Shown piece after piece: positions 47,300 to 55,932 of a DNA stretch of 64,000 bases. The DNA is from Ancylomarina sp. 16SWW S1-10-2 (lineage in GTDB: Bacteria > Bacteroidota > Bacteroidia > Bacteroidales > Marinifilaceae), in assembly GCF_009669305.1 (NCBI RefSeq), contig NZ_SADB01000010.1, forward strand, positions 62,001 through 126,000. Direction: 5' to 3'. The translations under genes were made by a program, and so were the position numbers. Under the pieces are notes generated by a model, which made no database searches, was not told where the DNA came from, and saw only the letters and a program-made list of their open reading frames with translations. The first letter of the stretch is position 1; each line of letters starts with the position of its first letter.

Positions 47300-48760
47300 T
47301 TATCTTTTTAAGCAATCATTAACCTTATCAATACCTTCTTGGTTGTCCGAAAGAATAAGTAACATATCATTTGCTTCAAGTACCGTAGAGCCACTTGGTG
47401 TTAGATATTTGTCATTTCTTTTAATCATTGCAATGATTCCTTCTTTTGGAAAATCTAATTCCACAATTTTTTTATCTACAGCATAACAACCAGGTAAAAC
47501 TTCAATTTCTTTCATTGTTGTTTTAATCACTTCAGAAACAGACTTGTTGGCTTTAGAAGTGGGTTTTGTTTCTTCTGGTAATGCCACCTTTAGCCATTTT
47601 GCAAACAAAGTTAAAGTTGTTCCTTGAATTAAAACAGATGTAACAGAAATGAAGAATACAATATTAAAAATCATATTCGCTTTTTCAATGCCTGCCAATA
47701 AGGGATATGTTGCAAATACAATGGGAACAGCACCACGCAAGCCAACCCATGATATGTATAAGCGCCTTTTTAACTTCATTTTGAAAAATATCAAACTGAT
47801 AAAAACACCTACTGGTCGCGCTACTATGATCAAGAATGCGGAAATTAACATTCCGATACCCAAAAAAGGGAAAATTCGAGTAGGAAAAACAAGTAATCCC
47901 AAAGTAAGGAACAATACGATTTGCATTAGCCAGGCCAAACCATCGTACATTTTTAAAATGGCTTTTTTATGAAGTAAGTTTTGGTTGCCTAAGTAAACTG
48001 AACAAATGTAAATGGAAAGAAAACCATTACCACCCACAAAATCAGTTACTGAAAATGTAATAAACATTAAGGCTATTACTAAAATAGGATATAGTCCTTT
48101 AAAGTCAAGGTCTATTTTGTTGATGATGAATTTGCTGAGTTTTCCAAATCCAAAACCTGCAATGCCGCCCAAAATCATTTGCTGTAGAAATAAAGGGATA
48201 ATAGAAGCAATACTTTGGTCTTGATTAATGACTAGAGTTAAAAACGCGATAGTAAGTACATAAGCCATCGGGTCATTACTTCCACTTTCCAACTCTAAAG
48301 TTGGTCGTAGATTTGTTTTTAGAGCAAGATTTTTTGAGCGCAAAATGGAAAATACAGCCGCTGCGTCTGTCGATGATACGATTGAACCCAACAACATACT
48401 TTCATAAATAGTAAAGTCTGTAACGCACCAAACAAAAGTTCCAAGTGATAATGCTGTTAATAAAACACCCAAGGTAGATAATAAAATACCCTCACTAAGT
48501 ATCGGTTTTACAGTTTGCCAATGCGTGTCAAGTCCTCCCGAAAATAGAATAAAATTAAGCGAAACGATACCTATAAATTGGGCTATTTTGGGATTGTCGA
48601 AATTAATGCCACCAATTCCTTCTGAGCCAGCTAACATGCCTATTGCTAAAAATAGCAATAAGGTAGGCACACCAAATTTATAAGAAGTTTTGCCTACTAT
48701 AATACTTATAAAAAGTAATAGAGAGCCAACTAATAGTATGTTTTCAATTGTTAAGTTCAT
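47300..48760 (-). CDS. potassium/proton antiporter with C-terminal RCK domain (NhaP2/CvrA type)
   Basis: 486-residue CPA1 antiporter. Twelve or so helices cover residues 5-400; family blocks are SSTDAAAVFSILR, LELESGSNDPMAY (ion-binding Asn-Asp pair), GNGFLSIYICSVYLGN and SWVGLRGAVPIVFATYPL. The C-terminal part (about 415-486, GCYAVDKKIVELDFPKEG, TVLEANDMLLILSD) is a TrkA-C/RCK_C domain that binds nucleotide or ligand and gates K+/H+ exchange. Diverged copies of one hairpin repeat block flank the gene on both sides, so it may have been moved or duplicated with them. No operon partners. Confidence 0.9.
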   Translation of the reverse strand: MNLTIENILLVGSLLLFISIIVGKTSYKFGVPTLLLFLAIGMLAGSEGIGGINFDNPKIAQFIGIVSLNFILFSGGLDTHWQTVKPILSEGILLSTLGVLLTALSLGTFVWCVTDFTIYESMLLGSIVSSTDAAAVFSILRSKNLALKTNLRPTLELESGSNDPMAYVLTIAFLTLVINQDQSIASIIPLFLQQMILGGIAGFGFGKLSKFIINKIDLDFKGLYPILVIALMFITFSVTDFVGGNGFLSIYICSVYLGNQNLLHKKAILKMYDGLAWLMQIVLFLTLGLLVFPTRIFPFLGIGMLISAFLIIVARPVGVFISLIFFKMKLKRRLYISWVGLRGAVPIVFATYPLLAGIEKANMIFNIVFFISVTSVLIQGTTLTLFAKWLKVALPEETKPTSKANKSVSEVIKTTMKEIEVLPGCYAVDKKIVELDFPKEGIIAMIKRNDKYLTPSGSTVLEANDMLLILSDNQEGIDKVNDCLKR

Positions 48761-49911
48761 TTTTGTTTTTTAGGGACTAAACAAATATAAGTTTTATCAT
48801 TTGTAATAACTCAATTAAATCTTTTGTTTTTGAGGTCTCTCTAATTAAAAATTAGCCGTTTAAAAAATGTGTTTTGAAGTCGATTAGCACTTAAACAAGC
48901 TTAGCTTGCACTAAATTAATGTTTCTTCTATTTTCAGGAGGTTTCCTTTTGTGGTGAATTTTCTGCTACAACTCCTCTCTTTGGTTCTGTAGATATATTA
49001 TCTGAAGCTTTCTGTTTGGCTATTTATTATTCCTTTTCCTGCATTTATATTGTTGCAGGGGTATCTGTTACAATTCCTAAACCAAAGCATTTTTTTAAAT
49101 GATATTACGGTATTCTGGACCTTAAATTATACATTCTTTAATTTGCTAAATATTTGAATGTGTTCAGCATTAAATAAACATTTTGGCTACTCATCGAAAT
49201 TTTTAGGGACAGCGTCCCATAATCTTTCTAGCTATATTAATTAACAAACGACCAAAGGTGCAGCCCACCGTAACATGTTTTTATAATAATGTAGTTTATC
49301 CTATCGCCATTATATATTTATAACAATATCAAATTGTACGCTTGCGACTCCATCGGACTCGTATTTTATTTGAATCCTATGGATTCCATTTAAAAGGGAA
49401 ACCTGATTGCATCTAAAGAACCAGATCCAGTAGATATGTTATATGCAGTAGCAGTTATTTAAAATGTCTTTTCTCATTAGTTTGGTTAATCGTATTCCTT
49501 AAGATTTTATTCTACTTTAAAATTATGTATTTTGAATCAATTTATCCGTTTGTATTTTAACTAAATGTTATATTGCGTGCAATTTGTTAAATCTGTTGCT
49601 CAGCATATTTTAAATTGTGTACATTTAACTATTGGATAATTGTTTTATATTTCACCGTATCTTAAGTAATTTAGGAGATGAAATAAGATCTTTTATTCAA
49701 ATGAAGAAAGTCTGATATTGATTCTCTTTCTTGTTTTGTGAAAGTTGTTTTAAAACTAAATCATATCGTTTTGTATTAATTAATTCCTGTAAAATTATGG
49801 GTTTATTATGAGATGAATTTCTAAAAAGAAATGTGATATTGAATTTAGGTTAGCAGTTTATTAAAGCAAATAAGGAGTAATTAAGTTTATTAATATGTTA
49901 ATTGTGTTTGT
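48761..49911. other. 1.15-kb gene-free region between the antiporter gene and proC
   Basis: AT-rich sequence between divergent genes with no credible reading frame. It holds repeat block B (48938-49290) and further mini-hairpins: GACTCC-ATC-GGACTC (49346-49360, one mismatch) and GAATCCTATGGATTC (49372-49386). The last 450 bases before proC show no recognisable structure and should contain its promoter. Confidence 0.5.
48938..49290. repeat. hairpin repeat block B (right of the K+/H+ antiporter)
   Basis: Diverged copy of block A in the same orientation: TCTGCTACAACTCCTCTC, TTACAATTCCTAAACCAAAG, GGTATTCTGGACC (49109-49121), GGGACAGCGTCCC (49206-49218) and GGTGCAGCCCACC (49257-49269). The hairpin spacing of 51 bases mirrors the 52 of block A. 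Confidence 0.65.
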
Positions 49912-50709
49912 ATGGAATTGAAAAAGATTGCAATTATAGGAGGAGGAAATTTGGGCGGTTCTATTGCCAAAGGTTTATTGAAAACGAATTTGATTCCAGC
50001 TGATAATATTACCGTAACTAGGAGACGAGTTCACTTACTTGATCATCTTCTTAAGGAAGGCATACACGTAACGAAAAATAACTGCGAAGCTGTTGATGGA
50101 GCCGATTATATATTTTTGGTGGTAAAGCCTTGGCAATTATCTGAGGTGTTGGCGGAAATAAGTCCTTTTTTGGATGCTAAAAAAGTAACCATCATTTCTT
50201 TGGCAACAGGAATAAGTTCTTCAGAAATTGAGAAGATGTTAGGACAGGAGTATACTATTTTTAGAGCTATGCCAAATACGGCCATTGCCATAGGTGAGTC
50301 TATGACTTGTATTTCTTCTTATCGTGCAACTAGAGAGAAGGAGGAAGAGGTCTTGAGACTTTTTAATCAAGTTGGCATTACAGAATTAATTCCAGAAGAA
50401 TTGATGGCAGCTTCGACCGTTTTGGGTGCATGTGGTATCGCTTTTGCTTTGCGTTTTATAAGAGCTTCTACTCAAGGGGGAATTGAAATTGGTTTTGGTT
50501 CAAGTTTAGCTCAAAAAATTGTTGCTCAAACGCTAAAAGGTGCGGCTGAATTAATTATTAAAAACGATAGTCATCCAGAAAGGGAGATTGATAAAGTAAC
50601 GACTCCGCAGGGTATTACCATTTCGGGCTTAAACGAAATGGAGCATCATGGCTTTAGTTCTGCATTAATTAAAGGTTTGATAACTTCATACAACAAGATA
50701 GAAAAATAA
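49912..50709 (+). CDS. proC: pyrroline-5-carboxylate reductase
   Basis: Last step of proline biosynthesis: NAD(P)H reduction of pyrroline-5-carboxylate. The 265-residue sequence has the Rossmann motif IIGGGNLGGSIAKGL at the N-terminus (the family usually has GxGNMG), FLVVKPWQLSEVL, FRAMPNTAIAIGES and the C-terminal dimerisation part with TPQGITISGLNEMEHHGF. First gene of proC-proB-proA, whose spacing (63 and 64 bases) suggests an operon encoding the complete glutamate-to-proline route. Confidence 0.94.
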   Translation: MELKKIAIIGGGNLGGSIAKGLLKTNLIPADNITVTRRRVHLLDHLLKEGIHVTKNNCEAVDGADYIFLVVKPWQLSEVLAEISPFLDAKKVTIISLATGISSSEIEKMLGQEYTIFRAMPNTAIAIGESMTCISSYRATREKEEEVLRLFNQVGITELIPEELMAASTVLGACGIAFALRFIRASTQGGIEIGFGSSLAQKIVAQTLKGAAELIIKNDSHPEREIDKVTTPQGITISGLNEMEHHGFSSALIKGLITSYNKIEK

Positions 50710-50772
50710 TAAAATCCAATAAGTCATTTGCTTGGTTTATAGGGGAAATATTTACCTGTAGAATTTTACATA

Positions 50773-51846
50773 GTGAAAAAACGTATATGCATCAAATTAG
50801 GTTCTAATGTTCTAGCCAATGATAATGGTGAATTAAATGTAGAACGAATATCGAGTATTGTAAAACAACTTGCCAAGGCAATCTCTATGGGTTTTCAGCC
50901 TATTTTAGTTTCGTCGGGAGCAGTTGCTGTTGGTAGAGCTCGAGTAAAAATGCCCCATAAAATGAATTCTGTATCTGCAAGACAAGTATGGTCTTCTGTA
51001 GGGCAGGTTGAATTATTGAACATTTATTCTTCAATGTTTAGTGAATATGGTATTGTATGCTCTCAAGTTCTTGTTACTAAACAAGATTTTAGAACTCGTG
51101 AACATTATTTAAATATGAAAAATTGTTTGACAAGTCTGCTTGAAACGAATATAATCCCTATTATAAATGAGAATGATGCTGTTTCGGTTACAGCTCTTAT
51201 GTTTACCGACAATGATGAGTTGTCAGGTTTAATTTCTGAAATGATGAATGTTGATTCTCTCTTTTTATTATCTAATATTAATGGAATTTATAATGGTCAT
51301 CCAGATGATAGTTCATCTTCTGTAATAAGAACTGTTGATGCTGATTTGAATAAAATAAAAAAGTATATACAAACTACGAAATCAAATTTTGGAAGGGGAG
51401 GTATGCTTACAAAATGTAATATCGCAAGTCGAGTTGCTAAATCGGGTATACGTGTTCATATTGCAAATGGCGAGACTGAAGATATTTTAATAAGTCTGTT
51501 GAATGACCGAGATTCAGTAGATCATACTATGTTTTTGCCGAATAAGAGAACCTCTAGTGTTAAAAAATGGCTGGAATGCTCTGAGGGATTTGCAAAAGCT
51601 AAAGTGACTATTAATATGGGAGCTTTAGATGCGCTATGTTCTTTAAAAGCAACAAGTTTATTACCTGTTGGAATAACAGCTTTTGAAGGTGATTTCCAGA
51701 AGGGTGATATTATTAAGATTATTGATGAGTCTGAAAATCTAATAGGTATAGGAAAGGCTCAGTATGATAAAAAAATGGCAGAAAAGTATCAAGGAAAAAC
51801 GGGTGTTCGACCACTAATTCATTACGATTATTTGCTCTTGTATTAA
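50773..51846 (+). CDS. proB: glutamate 5-kinase
   Basis: Phosphorylates L-glutamate to the 5-phosphate, the first and feedback-controlled step of proline synthesis. The gene starts with GTG at 50773. The 357 residues comprise an amino-acid kinase domain (KRICIKLGSNVLAN, VSSGAVAVGRARV, IINENDAVSV, FTDNDELSGLI, GRGGMLTKCNIA) and a C-terminal PUA domain (about 270-357). Substrate channelling to ProA is known in the family. Middle gene of the proline operon. Confidence 0.95.
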   Translation: MKKRICIKLGSNVLANDNGELNVERISSIVKQLAKAISMGFQPILVSSGAVAVGRARVKMPHKMNSVSARQVWSSVGQVELLNIYSSMFSEYGIVCSQVLVTKQDFRTREHYLNMKNCLTSLLETNIIPIINENDAVSVTALMFTDNDELSGLISEMMNVDSLFLLSNINGIYNGHPDDSSSSVIRTVDADLNKIKKYIQTTKSNFGRGGMLTKCNIASRVAKSGIRVHIANGETEDILISLLNDRDSVDHTMFLPNKRTSSVKKWLECSEGFAKAKVTINMGALDALCSLKATSLLPVGITAFEGDFQKGDIIKIIDESENLIGIGKAQYDKKMAEKYQGKTGVRPLIHYDYLLLY

Positions 51847-51910
51847 TTGATGATGTCGTTATTCAATTTTTCAAAACACTAAGCGTATTATTAATATATA
51901 AAAGAAGATT

Positions 51911-53161
51911 ATGAACTGTTTGGAACAATTCAAAAAAGTAAAAGAGGCATCACGAGAAATGGTTTTTCTTAGCGATAGTGTCACCAATAAAATTTTAATG
52001 TGCTTGGCAGAATCTGTACGAAAGAACACGTCTTTTTTACTTAAAGAAAATCAAATAGATTTGGATAAAATGTCTTTGGATGATCCCAAGTATGATCGTT
52101 TGTTACTTAACGCAGATCGTATAAATGGCATTGCTGGTGATATAGAAAACCTGATAAAACTACCTTTACCTTTGGGAAGAATTTTAGAGAGTAAAATTTT
52201 GGATAATGGTCTTTTACTAGAGAAAATATCGGTATCCTTGGGAACCATCGGAGTTATTTATGAAGCACGACCTAATGTTAGTTTCGATGTTTTTGCAATT
52301 TGTTTCAAGTCTGGTAATGCTTGTGTTTTGAAGGGTGGAAGCGATGCTGAAAATTCCAATAAGGCTATTGTAGGTTTAATCAAAAATGTGTTGAAAGAAA
52401 ATAAATTGAATTCCAATATAATTCAATTATTGCCAGCTTCAAGAGAAGCAGGAACAGAACTGATGAAAGCACGTAAGTATGTTGATGTCCTTATTCCACG
52501 TGGTTCTCAGCAATTAATTAACTATGTTAGAGATAACGCTAGTATTCCTGTTATTGAAACAGGTGCTGGCGTTGTGCATGTTTATTTCGATAAATTTGGA
52601 GATTTAAATAAAGGCAAGGCTATTGTATTTAATGCCAAAACACGACGAATAAGTGTTTGTAATGCATTGGATTGTTTAATTATTCACGAAGATAGATTAA
52701 CTGATTTATTTGATCTTGTTAGTCAATTAGCAGAAAAGAATGTTGAGATTTTAGCTGACGAAAAATCGTATAAGTATCTTTTGGATAAATATCCAAGTTC
52801 TCTTTTATTTTTAGCTAATAAAGATTCATTTGGTACAGAGTTTTTGTCTTACAAACTATCAATTAAAACAGTACCTCATTTTAAGGATGCATTGAATCAT
52901 ATTGATAAATTTGGCTCAAAGCACTCAGAGTCTATGATTTGTGAAGATTCTGAAAGAATTAATCAGTTTTTCCGATCTGTTGATGCAGCTGCTGTTTATG
53001 CTAATGCTTCAACCGCCTTTACCGATGGTGCTCAGTTTGGTTTAGGTGCTGAAATTGGTATAAGTACTCAAAAATTACATGCTCGAGGTCCTATGGGTTT
53101 AGAAGAACTGACTACTTATAAATGGCTAGTTAGAGGTAATGGACAGGTTCGAATTCCCTAA
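51911..53161 (+). CDS. proA: gamma-glutamyl phosphate reductase
   Basis: NADPH-dependent reduction of glutamyl phosphate to glutamate semialdehyde, second step of proline synthesis. 416 residues of the aldehyde-dehydrogenase superfamily. Markers are GVIYEARPNVSFDVFAIC, LKGGSDAENSNKAI, LIPRGSQQLINYV, ETGAGVVHVYFD, the catalytic Cys250 in RRISVCNALDC and the end block FGLGAEIGISTQKLHARGP. The last codons end the proline operon. Confidence 0.95.
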   Translation: MNCLEQFKKVKEASREMVFLSDSVTNKILMCLAESVRKNTSFLLKENQIDLDKMSLDDPKYDRLLLNADRINGIAGDIENLIKLPLPLGRILESKILDNGLLLEKISVSLGTIGVIYEARPNVSFDVFAICFKSGNACVLKGGSDAENSNKAIVGLIKNVLKENKLNSNIIQLLPASREAGTELMKARKYVDVLIPRGSQQLINYVRDNASIPVIETGAGVVHVYFDKFGDLNKGKAIVFNAKTRRISVCNALDCLIIHEDRLTDLFDLVSQLAEKNVEILADEKSYKYLLDKYPSSLLFLANKDSFGTEFLSYKLSIKTVPHFKDALNHIDKFGSKHSESMICEDSERINQFFRSVDAAAVYANASTAFTDGAQFGLGAEIGISTQKLHARGPMGLEELTTYKWLVRGNGQVRIP

Positions 53162-53253
53162 GTCACAAATTATAGAAGTTCGACAAAATCCCGTAAGGGT
53201 TTGATCATGAGACTGCTAGGTTGTTATGAAGATAATCTTGAATTATCATGTAC

Positions 53254-53346
53254 CTATAACGCAGGCTGCACATGTCAGCCTATGACTAAATTTTGTATTA
53301 CCTCATTTTATTGAGAGCCTCACAAAAAGAGTGAGACCCTCAGATT
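53254..53346. repeat. left direct repeat flanking the DUF2971 gene
   Basis: About 92 bases from CTATAACGCAGGCTG to CCCTCAGATT, nearly identical to 54561-54652. It includes an AGGCTG/CAGCCT inverted repeat and a terminator-like hairpin on the minus strand (TGAGGGTCTCAC paired with GTGAGGCTCTCA). No minus-strand gene ends here, so the hairpin has no obvious job at this site. Confidence 0.8.
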
Positions 53347-53415
53347 CTTACCTTTTCAGTCGATTGTAGCGAGCTTTATGTATTTTTCATAACTTTAAGC
53401 AAAAAATATTACATT

Positions 53416-54267
53416 ATGAATGTATTGCGTGAATTTGAATCAGATGATATCCTTTATCATTACACTAAAACAACAACGGCACTTGAGCATATCTTATTCA
53501 ATAAAGAGTTACGTCTATCGGATCGAGTTAATTCGAATGATCCAGTAGAAAACTTGACTCCTAGTACTTGGATAACGGCGGGTGTTTCTGATAGTTCTGA
53601 AATAGTTGATATTGATAAAATCTGGAATGATGTCGAGAAAAGAGTAAAGCAAGTTAAACAAGTCTGTTTTTGCAAGAATGATATGAGTCATCGTTTTAAA
53701 AAAATGAAAGATAAGCCCTATGAATTCTATGGTTGTATGAAACCCAGAATGTGGGAACAATATGCTGATAATTACAATGGTGTTTGTCTAGTTTTTTCAA
53801 AGAGTGAATTGGAAAAACAACTAAATGATTCTTATAAACCTGGCGATATTGAATATGTTAGGTACAATGACTTAAAAGAAAAAGAAAGCAAAGTGACTTT
53901 AAGTGAACTTGTTAAATCTAATTATGAGACATGTTTAAAAAAAGTGTACAAGAATATAGACAAGTTTATTTTTTACAAACATGAGGACTACAAGGGTGAG
54001 AATGAATATCGAATATGTTCTTATTCAGATAAAGTTTTAGATGTCGACATAAAATTAGCTCTTAAAGGTATTATTGTATCTAAAAATAATAGTCAGTATT
54101 TTAAAGAACAATTATGTGCTTATGGGGATAAGCTTAGTATTTTAGAGATTGATTGGAAAAGTTCGGGGGTTAAACTTGATACGTTGGCGGATAATTTATA
54201 TTTAAGAAGAAGAAATCAATATATTAATGACGGATTAAAAAAACGAGATACTAACAAAAAGAAATAA
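53416..54267 (+). CDS. DUF2971 domain protein
   Basis: 283-residue soluble protein of the DUF2971 family: LYHYTKTTTALEHILFNKELRLS with NSNDPVEN at the N-terminus, MWEQYADNYNGVCLVFSK in the middle, YKGENEYRICSYS later, and a strongly basic C-terminus (residues about 265-283). No enzymatic function is established to my knowledge; the HYT...YA..xGVC..F pattern recalls small ligand-binding or ADP-ribosyltransferase-like folds, which is speculation. The gene stands alone between long direct repeats and hairpin arrays, unlike its housekeeping neighbours, and is probably an accessory gene. Confidence 0.75.
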   Translation: MNVLREFESDDILYHYTKTTTALEHILFNKELRLSDRVNSNDPVENLTPSTWITAGVSDSSEIVDIDKIWNDVEKRVKQVKQVCFCKNDMSHRFKKMKDKPYEFYGCMKPRMWEQYADNYNGVCLVFSKSELEKQLNDSYKPGDIEYVRYNDLKEKESKVTLSELVKSNYETCLKKVYKNIDKFIFYKHEDYKGENEYRICSYSDKVLDVDIKLALKGIIVSKNNSQYFKEQLCAYGDKLSILEIDWKSSGVKLDTLADNLYLRRRNQYINDGLKKRDTNKKK

Positions 54268-54560
54268 GAACATTGTTAATTCAAAACAAGATTGTATTAA
54301 TCCAATTGGGATTACATATCTATAAGCATCGAGTAAAGCTCCTGCATATTTGCAATATGCAGGTTTCGAGTTGGGGATTTTTAATCCCCGATTCACAACT
54401 TAAGCGATTATAAATCGCCAACTCATTAAGCCCTTATTATAAATATAGGGCAACTACTGCCTGAAGATTTTTTTTATCGACAGATCTGTTCAATTATTAT
54501 GAGATTGTCGCGTCCTCATTCTTCGTCTTAGCAAGATATCCTAGAATCGTCATGCTCTGA
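54268..54560. repeat. chain of four short hairpins after the DUF2971 gene
   Basis: Successive inverted repeats: CCTGCATAT/ATATGCAGG at 54341-54363, GGGGAT/ATCCCC at 54373-54389, GCGAT/ATCGC at 54404-54418, and an imperfect CCCTTAT/ATAGGG at 54431-54450. Loops are TTGCA- or TTATAA-like. GTTG and CAAC words sit between them. The pattern resembles TTGCAA/TTATAA-centred hairpin repeats I recall from other Bacteroidota intergenic regions. No reading frame. Confidence 0.6.
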
Positions 54561-54652
54561 CTATAAAGCAAACTGACATGTCAGGCTATGACTAAATTCT
54601 TGTATTACCTCATTTTATTGAGAGCCTCAGAAAAGAGTGAGACCCTCAAATT
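54561..54652. repeat. right direct repeat flanking the DUF2971 gene
   Basis: About 92 bases, same orientation and nearly the same sequence as 53254-53346. It contains the 12-base palindrome CTGACATGTCAG (54572-54583) and the minus-strand hairpin, which here lies just after the yitT-like gene stop (54659) and may serve as its terminator. Confidence 0.8.
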
Positions 54653-54658
54653 ATTCGA

Positions 54659-55546
54659 TTATTGAATAGGTTTAAAACCATTTCCGTACACATCGTTTGT
54701 ATTTAATGTTGCAACAAAGGCATTTTCATCTATACTTTTTACGAAAGATTCTAATTCTCCAAGTTCTTTTTTGTTTAGAGCAGTGAAAATGATTTTTTTC
54801 TGATTTTTATAAAACAAGCCTTCACCTTTTATATATGTTCCACCGCGGTCCATTTTAAGAATCTTATCACGAATTTCTTCATGTTTATCAGAAATGATAA
54901 GAGCGGCTTTTTTTGCATCTATTCCCATCAGAACAGCATCAACAGTTTTTGAAATACATAAGATGGCAATAATGCAGTAGGGAGCTAATTCTATATCTTG
55001 AAAAACAAGAATTGATGTGAGTACAACTAAACCATCAACAACGATAAACATTTGTCCTAGGGATACTTTTAGCCATTTTGATAGAATACGTGCGATAATA
55101 TCGGTTCCACCTGTTGTTGCACCACTATACACAACAAGTCCAATTCCCAAACCAATAATTACACCACCAAACATGGATGACACCAATAGGTCGTGAGTTA
55201 TAATAGGGTTGCCAAAAAAGTAAGTTAGTCCATCGATAAAGACAGATCCTAATACCATAGAGAGTACGGTTTTGAAGCCAAATTTACCGCCTAGAACTTT
55301 AATTCCCCAGGCAAGTAGTGGAATGTTGATGCACAAAGCAATTGTTCCTACGGGAAATTTAATGAGCTGATTTATAATGATACTAAAGCCAAACACACCA
55401 CCTGGAACGAGTTTATGTGGCATAATGAAAAAGTTGTAACCAAGAGCTACTAAAAGTGATCCTATAATGATTAAGGAGTAATTGCGAAACCAAAGTGCAG
55501 AGAATAGTTTTTCCTGGGGAAATGTCTTCCTTTTATATTGAAGCAT
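54659..55546 (-). CDS. YitT family membrane protein (DUF161 + DUF2179)
   Basis: 295-residue membrane protein with five to six helices (about 28-200; SLLVALGYNFFIMPHKLVPGGVFGFS, SGATTGGTDIIARILSKW) and a C-terminal cytoplasmic DUF2179 domain (about 205-290; GTYIKGEGLFYKNQKKIIFT). The family is widespread, and its function is not firmly known; roles in ion or metabolite transport with ligand control by DUF2179 have been suggested. It is monocistronic; a hairpin repeat lies directly behind its stop codon. Confidence 0.9.
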   Translation of the reverse strand: MLQYKRKTFPQEKLFSALWFRNYSLIIIGSLLVALGYNFFIMPHKLVPGGVFGFSIIINQLIKFPVGTIALCINIPLLAWGIKVLGGKFGFKTVLSMVLGSVFIDGLTYFFGNPIITHDLLVSSMFGGVIIGLGIGLVVYSGATTGGTDIIARILSKWLKVSLGQMFIVVDGLVVLTSILVFQDIELAPYCIIAILCISKTVDAVLMGIDAKKAALIISDKHEEIRDKILKMDRGGTYIKGEGLFYKNQKKIIFTALNKKELGELESFVKSIDENAFVATLNTNDVYGNGFKPIQ

Positions 55547-55881
55547 GATAATACGATTTTAGCACCAAAGCTTTTGCTGAGGTGAAGAATTAAAAATAGT
55601 TGTATACAATAGACTTATAGTTGTGAATAGATCTCTATCTAGTGAAATTGTGATAATGATATGGAGTTAAAGGGAGAGGCATACGGATGTGCCAATCTAA
55701 GAATGTTGAAACAACATTCCTTTGGGTATTCAGGGGTAACGTTTTCTTAATTCTTTCTTGATTCGCATTATAAATAGTGATCTTATATTCGCCGCGAATG
55801 TATAGATTATTTATGGATTCGAGTTGTAATAAATGTAGTTTCTCGAGAAGAGTCTAAAAATGTTTAGTTGTACCAAAAAGA
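55547..55881. other. gene-free region between sucB terminator and the YitT gene
   Basis: Upstream region of the minus-strand YitT gene. It contains a compact hairpin, GAATGTTG-AAA-CAACATTC at 55701-55719 (8-base arms, 3-base loop), followed by CTTTGGGTATTCAGGGG. No reading frame recognised. Confidence 0.45.
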
Positions 55882-55912
55882 AAGGCCAGAATCTCAATTG
55901 AGTTCTGGCCTT
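55882..55912 (-). terminator. intrinsic terminator after sucB
   Basis: AAGGCCAGAA (55882-55891) pairs perfectly with TTCTGGCCTT (55903-55912). On the minus strand the stem is followed by a TTTCTTTTT run. Confidence 0.85.
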
Positions 55913-55932
55913 ATATTTTTTTAAGGATATTC

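Noticed and set aside
47292..48224. Plus-strand reading frames opposite the K+/H+ antiporter
   Set aside because: They are antisense shadows of a clear membrane transporter gene and show no family features.
53140..53161. GGTTCGAATTCC, resembling a tRNA T-arm
   Set aside because: It is the end of the proA coding frame (RGNGQVRIP) and no acceptor, D-arm or anticodon arm surrounds it.
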